From contig CALXVG010000003.1 in assembly GCA_944391955.1 (NCBI GenBank), positions 1 through 64,000 on the forward strand: a stretch of DNA of 64,000 nt, written 5' to 3'. The position numbers and the translations under genes are program-made. Every line of letters begins with the position of its first letter. Within the stretch, counting starts at the first letter, position 1. Below the pieces are notes generated by a model that did not search any database, was not told the DNA's origin, and was given only the letters and a program-made list of their open reading frames with translations. The stretch comes from an uncultured Clostridia bacterium (GTDB lineage: Bacteria; Bacillota; Clostridia; TANB77; CAG-508). This document shows, one piece after another, positions 1-9,751 of this stretch.

Positions 1-70
1 AACTTTATAGCATCGGCTCATCACACCTATCACTTTTATAGAGTTTGAGGCATATTCTCTTTTTGAAAAC

Positions 71-107
71 AAAAAAACTACTCATAGTTTATAAACTACA
101 AGTAGTT
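71..107 (-). terminator. Hairpin terminator after tnpV-like gene
   Basis: Arms at 76-91 and 92-107 pair almost completely (two mismatches). The A-run at 71-77 becomes a U-tract on the minus-strand transcript. It lies downstream of the TnpV-like gene that ends at 180. The rest of 1-179 shows no gene. Confidence 0.6.
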
Positions 108-179
108 AGTTATTTTCTTTATTCAATTAAGCCTCAAAATCGTTTTTAAGGCATTTTTATTTTAAAGCAAACTAATTTA

Positions 180-572
180 TCATACATAAATTAATTCTTT
201 TAAAACAATTTCTTCTGTTTGATTTTTTATTGCGTTCATTGTACCAACCCAATATAAAGGGTTAGTGTTTTTCATATCTTCTGTTAAATTACTTTTTGAC
301 TTTAAATCTTTTATTATAAAATCAATTTCTTTTTGTGCTTGCTCTTGAATTTCTTTCAAGTGCTTATTTAATTCTTTATTCATAAACAATATAGTATATT
401 CTGCTTTTTTATGTTTCTTCAAATAATTTAATCTTAATAACCCATATTTATTTAATGTGATTTTTTCTTCTGGCTCTAAATATAAGTTAGGCATATAATA
501 ATCTCCTACCAAAGTATAACTTATTCCTGTTTTTTCATCTACAATTTCCTTTTTCAATTCTTTACTATTCAT
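180..572 (-). CDS. TnpV-like transposon-encoded protein
   Basis: 130 aa. The N-terminal pattern DEKTGISYTLVGDYYMPNL, the LRYLK-like segment LRLNYLKKHKKAEYTIL, and the C-terminal MNAIKNQTEEIVLKELIY are typical of the TnpV family, which was first noted in the clostridial element Tn4451 and related mobilizable elements. Its biochemical role is not established. It ends about 70 nt before a hairpin terminator and lies directly downstream of a SpoIIID-like fragment on the same strand. No transposase or recombinase is visible beside it, so it looks like the remnant or edge of a mobile element. Family assignment is from remembered sequence pattern. Confidence 0.75.
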   Translation of the reverse strand: MNSKELKKEIVDEKTGISYTLVGDYYMPNLYLEPEEKITLNKYGLLRLNYLKKHKKAEYTILFMNKELNKHLKEIQEQAQKEIDFIIKDLKSKSNLTEDMKNTNPLYWVGTMNAIKNQTEEIVLKELIYV

Positions 573-586
573 AACAAACCTCCTAA

Positions 587-826
587 TTATTTTATAACTA
601 AGCCTAATTTTACAACTGGATTTTTCTTTGCTAAGAAAACTCCTTTAATTTCAATACTTTTTGGAATTATGTGTAATTTATTTCTACCGTTCTGGAATGT
701 TACTTCGGTGTGTACTGTACTTTTACTAACTCCAAATTTCTTTGCTGCACCTCTTACAGTATCTTTTGAGTCTATTATATAATGTGCCAAATTAATGGCA
801 CGTTCTTCTATTGATATCCCTCTCAT
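587..826 (-). pseudogene. SpoIIID-like HTH protein, C-terminus degraded
   Basis: 79 aa. The first 40 residues (EERAINLAHYII, then TVRGAAKKFGVSKSTVH) match the start and helix-turn-helix of SpoIIID, the mother-cell sporulation regulator. After VHTEVT the frame no longer resembles the family. Traces of the expected EIN and KVL segments can be read in another frame, with stop codons between them, so I infer frameshift decay. Its place beside a transposon-type gene, rather than in the usual spoIIID context, also fits a mobile remnant. An intact HTH protein with an unrelated tail is the alternative. A full-length spoIIID should exist elsewhere if the organism sporulates. Confidence 0.5.
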
Positions 827-830
827 CTTA

Positions 831-877
831 AACCCCCATATGAATACTTTTGTTTAAGTGTATTCTTTTATGGGTTG
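831..877. repeat. Inverted repeat upstream of SpoIIID-like fragment
   Basis: Nested complementary arms: AACCC, CATA and GAATAC on the left, GTATTC, TATG and GGGTT on the right. No U-tract follows. It lies just upstream of the SpoIIID-like start and could be an element end, an operator or a leader hairpin. Confidence 0.4.
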
Positions 878-914
878 TATTATGCCATTAAGAATGTTTT
901 TGGTAGGTGTCCCT

Positions 915-960
915 AAAAAAACTGCCTCATAGAATATTATATCTATAAGGCAGTTTTTTT
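915..960. terminator. Bidirectional hairpin terminator
   Basis: Stem ACTGCCT/AGGCAGT extended by ATAGA/TCTAT (921-953), with an A-run on the left (915-920) and a T-run on the right (953-960). It lies just past the stop of the minus-strand nuclease gene at 991. Confidence 0.8.
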
Positions 961-990
961 ATATCTTACAAGATATTTCAATGGAAAGTA

Positions 991-2406
991 TTACTTAAAT
1001 TTGGTCGATAATGTTTTTACTAAGCCCCGGTGGTTCACTCTGAAGAAGTATTCTCTTCCCAGTAATCCCACTCGTTTGGGCTCAACCTCATCAATGATTC
1101 TCTCGGCAAAAATGTTCTTCACATTGGTTTCGCCATGGTTTACCAACACCAGTTTTAAATTCTTGAATTGCTTCAAAAATTCAATCATTTCATCAGCCTT
1201 CGCATGAGCAGAATACTCTGTTGTGTACTCCACATCTGCTCTTTTTCGTGTCATCAGTCCTCCTACTTCTACCATATCCCCTGTTTCCGTGTTTTTCAGT
1301 CTGCTGCCTAATGTTCCTTCAGCAGTATATCCACTGAACTGTATTAAGGCATTTTTTCTTGCAATATACTCTGGCAGATAGGTTTGTGCGGGACCATATG
1401 ACCCCATTCCAGAAGTTGTAACGATTATCTTCTTATGGGTATCTTCCAGAAGTTCACCTCTAATTCCTTTATCCACAAAGGTTAAGTTCTCTGGCAAAAA
1501 GTCCCTCATGTCAGGCTTAATATCCAATCCATCTTTGATATACAATTCAGTATATCTGATTGCTAATTTTCCATCAAAATAGATTGGTATTGCTACATCA
1601 AGTTCTCCTGCCTGCTGCATGTTTTTCAATTCATACAAGATTTCCTGAGACCGTCCAAGTGAAAATACCAACACAACCACTGTTCCGTCATTATCCAGAC
1701 ATTTCTTAATGTTTTCCTTAAAACATTTCTGAACTTGGTCTGAATTTATATTTCCATAAGTGGATTCTTGGATTACCGTTAATGGTGTCTCTAGCATCCA
1801 CTGCGGGATTGGTGCAACATCAAAAAACGTGTTTTTGTTGTTATAATCCCCTGTGAACATAAGGGTGATATCCTCACATTCTGGATAGCTAATTTGAACA
1901 TAGATAAGTGCTGCTCCAACCAGATGTCCATTGCTAATAAAAGTAACTTTTATATTCTCATGAACCTGGATGGTTTTGCCGTACTCACACGGTTTTAAAA
2001 GGTTTAATGTGCCTCTTACGTCCTCCTCTGAATATAAAGGATGAACGTTTTTTCTTTTCGATACTGAGCTTAACACTCTCAGACTGTCGTTTAAGGCCAA
2101 TGGTAACAGCTTACACGTTGTTTCTGTTGCATAAATCGGATTGAAAAAACCATTTCTGACCATATATGGCAGTCGTCCTATATGGTCAACATGAACATGT
2201 GTAACCAAGCAAAAATTGACATTTTCTGCTTTGAATGGCAACATTGTGTTCAATTCGTCACTTTCTTTTTCTTGAAACAATCCACAGTCTACAACAAACC
2301 GTACCGTTTCTCCATTTGGAAGTTTAACTATTACGAGATGGCATGAGCCTGTGACTTCATCATGCATTGCCATGATGTCCACGTAGAACCGACTACTTTT
2401 ATTCAT
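991..2406 (-). CDS. MBL-fold beta-CASP RNA-processing nuclease
   Basis: 471 aa. The metallo-beta-lactamase signature HVHVDH is near residue 72, after the DCGLF segment. A second metal motif is in FTGDYNN (about 182), and a beta-CASP region follows with a C-terminal YSAHA and NHGE segment, the order seen in CPSF/RNase J-like RNA-specificity proteins. Likely role: zinc-dependent RNA endo- or exonuclease. The gene is clearly richer in G+C than its neighbours and uses CGG for arginine at least four times in frame (codons at 1027-1029, 1651-1653, 2299-2301 and 2389-2391), which native genes here do not. It is therefore probably acquired. It is a single-gene unit with a terminator downstream. Confidence 0.85.
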   Translation of the reverse strand: MNKSSRFYVDIMAMHDEVTGSCHLVIVKLPNGETVRFVVDCGLFQEKESDELNTMLPFKAENVNFCLVTHVHVDHIGRLPYMVRNGFFNPIYATETTCKLLPLALNDSLRVLSSVSKRKNVHPLYSEEDVRGTLNLLKPCEYGKTIQVHENIKVTFISNGHLVGAALIYVQISYPECEDITLMFTGDYNNKNTFFDVAPIPQWMLETPLTVIQESTYGNINSDQVQKCFKENIKKCLDNDGTVVVLVFSLGRSQEILYELKNMQQAGELDVAIPIYFDGKLAIRYTELYIKDGLDIKPDMRDFLPENLTFVDKGIRGELLEDTHKKIIVTTSGMGSYGPAQTYLPEYIARKNALIQFSGYTAEGTLGSRLKNTETGDMVEVGGLMTRKRADVEYTTEYSAHAKADEMIEFLKQFKNLKLVLVNHGETNVKNIFAERIIDEVEPKRVGLLGREYFFRVNHRGLVKTLSTKFK

Positions 2407-2520
2407 AATGCATTCCTCCTACAATTATGTGCAGCATTTGAACACACACTGTATTATGAGTTTATCATATTTGCATTTTTATGTCAATGAAATATCCTAA
2501 CACATCTGAAAATCTACAGA

Positions 2521-2565
2521 AAAAATTAGGGAACATATTAATTAATATATTCCCTAAATTTTTTT
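2521..2565. terminator. Bidirectional hairpin terminator
   Basis: Stem TTAGGGAA/TTCCCTAA with AT-rich inner pairing (2526-2557), flanked by A-run and T-run. It ends the recD2-recG-M4 operon (stop at 2567). Confidence 0.75.
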
Positions 2566-2566
2566 A

Positions 2567-5356
2567 CTAAAATTCATATATTGTTGTTATTTCTTTTGTT
2601 TCTGTATTATATTTTAAATATATTGTTTTTTCTCTAGTATATGCATATCTCCAACCTATATCATTTTCTGGACTGTGTACTCTGTAATCCCAAATCATAT
2701 ATATTTCATTGTCTATCTTTGTTGCATTATATAAAGATAATGTATGTTCTGTATCATTGGTTAAATTATATTTTTCATATATTGAATCTCTCTTTAAAAT
2801 TTTTTCTATTTCTCCTGTTTCATTATCTACTTGCATTAAATAGGTTTCATAACTACCATTTTCTTCATCTGTTCCTACAAAAATTCCATTTGTTGCAGTA
2901 TCCATAACAGTAGTTAAATCATCTCTGTCAGCTTCTAGTACTTGTGCATTGTTTAAGTTTTGATCCATTGTTACTTTTACTATTCCATTTATTAAATTTG
3001 CTGATCCATCTCTAAAATCTATATACATATTGATTATATCTCCATCTTTCCACATATAGGCTACTTCTAATAGTCCTGCTTCTTCAAAGCCGTATCCAAA
3101 TTCATTAGAAATTTTTATCTTTGTTGTTCTATCACTTGTAACTCCTGTAATTGTGCTTATTCCTATTGTGTGATCTTCATAATTATATATTGAATAGTAT
3201 ATAGTATCTTTTATATATGTTAATAATTCTATTACTTCTCCAGATTTTTGTTCTACGATTGTAGTTATTTGATAATCTTTTGTATTCAATGCATATATTG
3301 AACCAATTGGACTTTGATATATTATATAATCACTTACAATATATTTCATTTTTCCTGAGTCGTGTTCTTGTTTGTCCGTTCCGTCTAAATTTATAGAACA
3401 TATTTTTCTTTCATTTTCATAATCATCTGCTGTAGTTGATAAAAATATTCTATCATTTACTATACAAATTTCTCTACTTCCTACTCCTGTGTATATTACT
3501 TTTTCATTTCCATTTTTATCAATCTTAACTAATTGATTTTGTGCTCCTTTAATGTCTATACCATTATTTAAAGCTGTTTTTTCTCTTGATGTGTCTGATA
3601 ATTTCCAATAATATACTTCTCCTTCATATTCACAGAAATATCCTGACTCATATACTTTATTAGCAGTTTTTTCTGCTTCCCAGCCTTCTAGAATTCCTTG
3701 TTCTTTTAGAATTTCTCTTAATGTTTCTAACTTACCTGGTGTTATTTCTTTACATATTGTTAAAAACATATTCCCAATATTTGAATAATTTGCCCAAGGA
3801 GTAAGTCTTTGACAACTATTTATATATATATATGCAATTTCATCTGTGGTAAATCCGTCTTTCCACATTCTATATGCTGTATTTCCTATAACTGTACAGT
3901 TTTCATGCTCATCTACACCTGAACCAGATTTATAATATCCACTATATAATGTGTTTGGTTGATTAAAACGCGCTGGATTTCTTAAAGATCTTATTGCACC
4001 TTTTGTTCCCATTTCACCAGTTTCTATTACTACATCTTCTCCTATTAACCAATTAGAATCATTTGAAAAACTTAGGTTTTCATGTTTATTATATGGTTTT
4101 GCTTCTTCATTTTCATCAAAATAGTTTTCTATAATATTTCCTATAACATCTGCATAGCCCTCATTAATTTCACCCATTTTAAAACTATTGCCTACGGTCT
4201 GGGCTACATAAGCATGTGTTATTTCATGTGTTATTACATCTAATCCTTCTACAAAGTTATTAAAATTTTCTCCATCACCTTCCCCAATCAGAATTAAAAT
4301 AGTTCCTGTGCTTGAATTATGTACATATGCTGCATTGTTTTTATAGTCTCCTTTACTATTTATTGCTACTGAGATTGGTTTTTCTGCTGTTAAATTATAA
4401 CCAAACTTTATGTTATAATAATCATATATCTTTTGTACTCCTGTATATGCTTTTATTGCTATTTCATCTGTCCATTCATTTGGATTAGTAGATTCTATTG
4501 GATTTGCTGAAGTTGCTGTTTTATACGTTCCAAGTAAAATATGTCTGTCTAGGTCTGTTAAAAGAAATGTACCATCATCATCTCTAGTTGCTTCAAAATT
4601 TATTGTTGTTCCATCAACTGTTGCAGAACAATTTGCCTTATCTACGTTTATTATTATACTTTTCTTATCTAATATTTCCCCTGAATTTGCATCTATATAA
4701 AATATATAACTATAATCTTCTAAATTTGTAAATGTGCCAGTTGCTTTTACTTCCCAAATTAAAACAGGTTTGTCATCTATCTTTGTAATTTTAAGTTCTA
4801 CTTCTTCAATTTCATTTTCAGTGCCATAATTTTTTTCCAATATTTTCTCTACTTCTGATGACGTTATTTTAGGCTCTGTATCTAAATCTTCTATTTTTAG
4901 ATAATCTCCTGAAAGACTTTTTATATTACCTTCTGCATCTGATGTAACAATTAATTGCATTCCATCTACTACTACTCCATTATAATATTGTTGTATTCTA
5001 AAATTATTGTCATCCATAAATTTGTTATTACTTAAAACCTTGAATTCATTATCTATACTGTCTATTTTTAGTATGTCTTTAACTGTATTTAATAGGTTTA
5101 AAGCTTCTTCTTCATTTGTGATTTTTGCATCTGCAAAATTTCCTGCGATTAAAATATTTGTGCTATTTTCTTCTTCAAAATAAAAATCTACATTTTCCAT
5201 GTTTTCTAGTTCTTCAACACTTAAGCTCTCAAGTACTGGTAAATCACCATTATTATTAAATATTTTATAAACTGCAAAAATTATTATGGCTATACATACC
5301 AATAGCATTAATGGCATTACTATCTTTTTTAGTTTACTTTTCTTATTATCCTCCAT
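2567..5356 (-). CDS. Membrane-anchored thermolysin-like M4 metalloprotease
   Basis: 929 aa. One N-terminal membrane segment (about 13-32), an FTP/PepSY-type propeptide region (about 60-235), then an M4 catalytic domain. Visible zinc site: HEITH at 377-381 and the glutamate of NEGYAD at about 399. The histidine in DEHEN (about 484) fits the second catalytic histidine. The C-terminal 330 residues form repeated Y/W-rich beta strands, probably a propeller. Likely a cell-surface protease processed by removal of the propeptide. The stop of recG lies 1 nt before its start, so it is the last gene of a recD2-recG operon, an odd partner for DNA-repair helicases. The fold of the tail is inferred. Confidence 0.85.
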   Translation of the reverse strand: MEDNKKSKLKKIVMPLMLLVCIAIIIFAVYKIFNNNGDLPVLESLSVEELENMENVDFYFEEENSTNILIAGNFADAKITNEEEALNLLNTVKDILKIDSIDNEFKVLSNNKFMDDNNFRIQQYYNGVVVDGMQLIVTSDAEGNIKSLSGDYLKIEDLDTEPKITSSEVEKILEKNYGTENEIEEVELKITKIDDKPVLIWEVKATGTFTNLEDYSYIFYIDANSGEILDKKSIIINVDKANCSATVDGTTINFEATRDDDGTFLLTDLDRHILLGTYKTATSANPIESTNPNEWTDEIAIKAYTGVQKIYDYYNIKFGYNLTAEKPISVAINSKGDYKNNAAYVHNSSTGTILILIGEGDGENFNNFVEGLDVITHEITHAYVAQTVGNSFKMGEINEGYADVIGNIIENYFDENEEAKPYNKHENLSFSNDSNWLIGEDVVIETGEMGTKGAIRSLRNPARFNQPNTLYSGYYKSGSGVDEHENCTVIGNTAYRMWKDGFTTDEIAYIYINSCQRLTPWANYSNIGNMFLTICKEITPGKLETLREILKEQGILEGWEAEKTANKVYESGYFCEYEGEVYYWKLSDTSREKTALNNGIDIKGAQNQLVKIDKNGNEKVIYTGVGSREICIVNDRIFLSTTADDYENERKICSINLDGTDKQEHDSGKMKYIVSDYIIYQSPIGSIYALNTKDYQITTIVEQKSGEVIELLTYIKDTIYYSIYNYEDHTIGISTITGVTSDRTTKIKISNEFGYGFEEAGLLEVAYMWKDGDIINMYIDFRDGSANLINGIVKVTMDQNLNNAQVLEADRDDLTTVMDTATNGIFVGTDEENGSYETYLMQVDNETGEIEKILKRDSIYEKYNLTNDTEHTLSLYNATKIDNEIYMIWDYRVHSPENDIGWRYAYTREKTIYLKYNTETKEITTIYEF

Positions 5357-5357
5357 T

Positions 5358-7406
5358 TTATATTTCTACCCTTTCTTTAAATTTTTTATTTATTGTTCTT
5401 TTTAATATTTTATTCTTTTCTAATTCTAAATTACTATCTTCTTGTAATATTTTTATTGCTACACTTTGAACTTGTTTTAATATTTGCATATCTTCAAATA
5501 AATTTGCTATTTTGAATTCTGGTAATCCATGTTGTTTTGTTCCAAAAAATTCTCCTGAGCCTCTCATTTCTAAGTCTTTTTCGGATATTTTAAATCCATC
5601 ATTTGTTTCTACCATTATCTTCATTCTTTCACGAGTTTGTTCTCCATTTCCTTTGTATTTTAAAATACAGTATGATTTATATTGTCCTCTTCCAACTCTT
5701 CCTCTTAACTGATGTAATGTTGCTAAACCAAATCTTTCTGCATTTTCTATTACCATTACTGAAGCATTTGGAACATCAACACCTACTTCTATTACTGTTG
5801 TTGATATTAATATATCTATTTTCTTATTTTTAAAATTTTGCATTATTTCTTCTTTTTCTTTAGGTTTCAATTTTCCATGAATATATTCAACATTAAATTC
5901 TTTAAATATTTCGTTCTTATATTTTTCAAAAATTTCTGTAACAGATTTTGCATTTATTTCTTCCGATTCTTCTACTAGTGGACATACCACATATATTTGT
6001 CTTCCTTCTTTAATTTGCTCTCTTATGAAATTATTTACTCTATTTTCTTTTGAAGAAGTAACTGCAAATGTGTCTATCTTTTGTCTGTTTGGAGGTAATT
6101 CATCTATTATGGATATATCCAAATCACCATATAAGATTAAAGCTAGCGTTCTTGGAATTGGTGTTGCAGACATTACTAAAACATCTGGATTTAATCCTTT
6201 ACTATTTAAAATACCTCTTTGCCTAACACCAAATCTGTGTTGTTCATCTGTAACAACTAAGCCCAAATTTTTAAATTCAACTTCATCTTCTAATAAGGCA
6301 TGTGTTCCAACAATTATATTGGTTTTTCCACTTTTTAAATTATCTAGGATTTCTGTTCTTTGTTTTTTTGCAATACCACTTATTAATAATTCACAATTAA
6401 TATCAAATTGTGAAAGCATATTTTTAAAATTCTCATAATGTTGTTTTGCAAGTATTGCTGTTGGTACCATTATTGCTACTTGGTATTTGCTTTTTACTGC
6501 TTTATATGCTGCACATATTGCTACTGCTGTTTTACCGCTTCCAACATCTCCTTGTAGTAATCTATTCATCATCTTGTTGCTTTCCATATCTTGTTCTATT
6601 TCTTCTAAAACTCTTTTTTGTGCATTGGTTAATTTAAAAGGTAATGAATCTATTACTTCAGATACTTTTACTTTTTCGCTAAACACTATTCCTTTTTCAT
6701 TTTTGCTGTATCTTTCTTTTAAATTTAATAATGCTAATTGCATTATAAGCAATTCTTCAAACACTAGTCTTTTTCTTGCTTTTTCATAAGTGTTAAAATT
6801 GTTTGGAAAATGAATTTGATGTATTGCAGTATTTGCATCTATAATTCCATATTGTTCCAATAAATATTGTGGTAAACTTTCAGTAAGTTCATTGCCTACT
6901 TCTTTAAGTCCATTTTCTATAATTCCTCTTAAAATATTTTGAGAAAGTTCATAAGTACTAGAATAAATTGGTATTATTTTTCCTGTATTTTTATTTGTGC
7001 TTTCTTCATCAAATACAGGAGACATCATCTCAATTTGATTTATTCTTCTTTTTACCTTTCCGAAAAACTTATATTTTTCCCCTATCTTAAATTTATTTTT
7101 TAGATAAAATGAATTGAACCATGTTAATGTGCATGTAGCACTTTCATCTCTTACAATCAGTTTATATATTGTCATATTTTTTCTGATTTTTATTTCAGAC
7201 ATTTTTGATACACATGTTACCTCAATTAATGCTTCTTCTCCATCAACTAATTCAGCAATTAATTTTGCTTTTCCTCTGTCTTCATATCCTCTTGGATAAT
7301 ATGTTATTACATCTTCTAAAGTATATATGCCTAATTTATTTAATTGTTTTACTCTATTTGGGCCTACACCTTTTATATATTTTGCATCTTTTAATAAATC
7401 TACCAT
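5358..7406 (-). CDS. recG: ATP-dependent DNA helicase RecG
   Basis: 682 aa, the normal length. An N-terminal wedge/OB region includes IKGVGPNRVKQLNKLGI. Walker A is GDVGSGKT (about 287). The RecG-type Walker B is DEQHRFG. The C-terminal helicase motifs include STTVIEVGVDVPNA and QLRGRVGRG. RecG remodels stalled forks and Holliday junctions. SD AAAGGAG lies a few nt before the ATG. It sits 10 nt downstream of recD2 and 1 nt upstream of the M4 protease gene. Confidence 0.97.
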   Translation of the reverse strand: MVDLLKDAKYIKGVGPNRVKQLNKLGIYTLEDVITYYPRGYEDRGKAKLIAELVDGEEALIEVTCVSKMSEIKIRKNMTIYKLIVRDESATCTLTWFNSFYLKNKFKIGEKYKFFGKVKRRINQIEMMSPVFDEESTNKNTGKIIPIYSSTYELSQNILRGIIENGLKEVGNELTESLPQYLLEQYGIIDANTAIHQIHFPNNFNTYEKARKRLVFEELLIMQLALLNLKERYSKNEKGIVFSEKVKVSEVIDSLPFKLTNAQKRVLEEIEQDMESNKMMNRLLQGDVGSGKTAVAICAAYKAVKSKYQVAIMVPTAILAKQHYENFKNMLSQFDINCELLISGIAKKQRTEILDNLKSGKTNIIVGTHALLEDEVEFKNLGLVVTDEQHRFGVRQRGILNSKGLNPDVLVMSATPIPRTLALILYGDLDISIIDELPPNRQKIDTFAVTSSKENRVNNFIREQIKEGRQIYVVCPLVEESEEINAKSVTEIFEKYKNEIFKEFNVEYIHGKLKPKEKEEIMQNFKNKKIDILISTTVIEVGVDVPNASVMVIENAERFGLATLHQLRGRVGRGQYKSYCILKYKGNGEQTRERMKIMVETNDGFKISEKDLEMRGSGEFFGTKQHGLPEFKIANLFEDMQILKQVQSVAIKILQEDSNLELEKNKILKRTINKKFKERVEI

Positions 7407-7416
7407 TATATCTCCT

Positions 7417-9618
7417 TTATCTGGTTAGTTTATTTTCTAGCCCTGTATTTCTTTTTTTGGTTTCTGTATTTTGTATCATAAAATTTACTATATTGTTTGT
7501 ACCTAATACAATCAATAATTCTTTTGCTCTAGTAATTCCTGTATATAATAAATTTCTTGTAAGCAACATTGGTGCTGCTTGTGGTAAACACATTATAACA
7601 ACATCAAATTCACTTCCTTGAGATTTATGTATTGTGATACTATAACTATGTTCTATTTGGTCTAATTCATTGAACTCATACCATGCGTTTTTTTCATCAT
7701 CAAAACATATCTCTATTTGCTTTGTTTCTTCGTTGATATTTGTAATTGTTCCTAATTCTCCGTTAAAAATACCTGTGCCATCTTCATTATTATTTTTTAC
7801 CCAATATATATCATAATTGTTTTTTACTTGCATTACTCTATCTCCAATTAGAAAAGTTCTATCACCAACCTTTTTAGAAATTTCTGTATTATGATTTAAT
7901 GCTTTTTGTAATGCTATGTTTAATTCTTTTGTTCCTAATTTTCCTTTTTTTGTAGGAGTTAATACCTGGATATTCTTGAAAAAATCATAGTTTCCATATT
8001 TTTTTAGTCTTCCTGTACATAAAGAAATTACATCTTGAAACATTTTTTCTTGAGAATTTTCATTTATATAGAAAAAATCTTGCAATTGTCCTTCTTCTGT
8101 TTCTTTCTCATATGTTGCAAATGTTTCTCCATTATTTACTTTATGCGCATTTGTTATAATTTGACTTCTTGCTGCTTGTCTAAAAACTCTATTTAATTCA
8201 ATTGTTTCAATTGCACCAGAATTTATTATATCTTTTAATATGTTTCCTGGTCCTACTGAAGGTAATTGGTTTATATCTCCTACTAAGATTAGTTTTGTTC
8301 CTAAGTATATTCCTTTAAGCATATAATTCATTAAAAATACATCTACCATAGACATTTCATCAACTATAATTACATCTGCATCAATTGGGGTAATAGGATA
8401 ATCTACTCTTTCAAAATTTAAAGTTTCTTCCATCTTACCTATTTCTAATAATCTATGTATAGTTGTTGCTTCTTCTCCAGTAGTTTCATACATTCTTTTA
8501 GCTGCTCTACCAGTAGGTGCACATAGAACTACTTTTTTTCCTTCATTTTTGAATAATTCTATAATGAATTTTATAATTGTTGTTTTTCCTGTTCCTGGCC
8601 CTCCTGTAATAATACATACATTATTTTCATTAACTGTTTGAATTGCTTCTTTTTGTTTATTAGATAATATAATATCTGATTTTTCTTCTTCTTTATGAAA
8701 TTTAGTTTTAAAGTCTTTTATTTTTTTTATGTTTTTTGCTTCATTTAGTGCAAATAATTTGTCTGCAATATTTTTTTCGCATATATAAAATGTGTCTAAA
8801 TATACCCATGTTCCATTGTTTTCTTTTTCTATATAAATTTTGGTTTGTGCTTTTAAATTTATTAATGAATTTTCAACATCTTCTTCATCTACGTCTAACA
8901 GTGTTTCTACAAATTTGACTAAATTTTCCTTTTCCACGCATGTGTTTCCATTCTGACTACTCAATGCTAAACTATATTTTATAGCACTTTCTATTCTCTC
9001 ATTGCTGTTTACTGCTATTCCTAAATCTAAAGCCATTTTATCTATTTTTTTAAAATCCACTCCATATGTTATATCAAGTAACATATATGGATTTTTCTCT
9101 ATCTGTTCAATTGCATCTTTTCCAAAACTTTTATACACTTTTTTGCTGTTTTGTGCTGATATTCCAAATTTTTCAAGGAATCCAACTATTTGCCACAAAT
9201 CCCATTTTTCGTTAAATTCTTCTGATATTCTTATTGCTTTTTCACTATTAATTCCTTTTACCATTGATAATTTTTCTGGATTATATCTAAGAATATCTAT
9301 TGTTTCTTCTTTAAATTTATCTACTATTTTCTTAGCAGTTGCTGGTCCTACTCCTGTAATAATCCCACCGGCTAAATATCTTTCTACTGCTTCTGTCGTT
9401 TCTGGCATTAATTTTTCAAAAGTTTCTATTTTGAATTGTCTTCCATAATCTGGATGATTTACATAGTTACCTTCTAACTTTAAAAAATCTCCTTTTTCAA
9501 TAAAAGGCAAATATCCTGTAACAACTATAATTTCTTTTTCTGTGTTTAAGTCTGCTACAGTATAACCATTTATTTCGTTTGAATATATTATATCTGTTAA
9601 TTGTCCTTTTACTTCCAA
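7417..9618 (-). CDS. recD2: RecD2-type ATP-dependent 5'-3' DNA helicase
   Basis: 733 aa. An N-terminal RecD2 extension with helix-hairpin-helix-like segments (GGIITGVGPATAKKIV) is followed by Walker A GGPGTGKTT (about 340), Walker B DEMSMVD and the C-terminal motif YSITIHKSQGSEFD. RecBC partners are absent, as usual for RecD2 of Gram-positives. The start is TTG, preceded by an AAGGGG SD. First gene of the operon; its promoter is visible at 9649-9677. Confidence 0.95.
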   Translation of the reverse strand: MEVKGQLTDIIYSNEINGYTVADLNTEKEIIVVTGYLPFIEKGDFLKLEGNYVNHPDYGRQFKIETFEKLMPETTEAVERYLAGGIITGVGPATAKKIVDKFKEETIDILRYNPEKLSMVKGINSEKAIRISEEFNEKWDLWQIVGFLEKFGISAQNSKKVYKSFGKDAIEQIEKNPYMLLDITYGVDFKKIDKMALDLGIAVNSNERIESAIKYSLALSSQNGNTCVEKENLVKFVETLLDVDEEDVENSLINLKAQTKIYIEKENNGTWVYLDTFYICEKNIADKLFALNEAKNIKKIKDFKTKFHKEEEKSDIILSNKQKEAIQTVNENNVCIITGGPGTGKTTIIKFIIELFKNEGKKVVLCAPTGRAAKRMYETTGEEATTIHRLLEIGKMEETLNFERVDYPITPIDADVIIVDEMSMVDVFLMNYMLKGIYLGTKLILVGDINQLPSVGPGNILKDIINSGAIETIELNRVFRQAARSQIITNAHKVNNGETFATYEKETEEGQLQDFFYINENSQEKMFQDVISLCTGRLKKYGNYDFFKNIQVLTPTKKGKLGTKELNIALQKALNHNTEISKKVGDRTFLIGDRVMQVKNNYDIYWVKNNNEDGTGIFNGELGTITNINEETKQIEICFDDEKNAWYEFNELDQIEHSYSITIHKSQGSEFDVVIMCLPQAAPMLLTRNLLYTGITRAKELLIVLGTNNIVNFMIQNTETKKRNTGLENKLTR

Positions 9619-9648
9619 GATTAACGCCCCTTCATTTTTTCTATGGTT

Positions 9649-9677
9649 ATAATATCACAAAAATTTGTTTTTGTCTA
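9649..9677 (-). promoter_or_regulatory. Sigma-A type promoter for recD2 operon
   Basis: On the minus strand: -35 TAGACA, 17-nt spacer, -10 TATTAT, about 30 nt before the recD2 TTG start. Confidence 0.55.
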
Positions 9678-9690
9678 TGTAACTCAGTTG

Positions 9691-9736
9691 AAAAAGAGAC
9701 ATTTAGAATTTTTTAAACTCTAAATGTCTTTCTTTT
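9691..9736. terminator. Hairpin terminator of the hydrogenase operon
   Basis: Arms GACATTTAGA (9698-9707) and TCTAAATGTC (9719-9728), with U-rich flanks on both strands. It lies 16 nt past the hydA stop. Confidence 0.8.
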
Positions 9737-9751
9737 AATTACACATAATAT

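Noticed and set aside
587-826. A CGG-type shift explaining the SpoIIID-like break
   Set aside because: The CGG at 687-689 is not in the incoming frame, and more than one change is needed to recover SpoIIID. It looks like ordinary decay.
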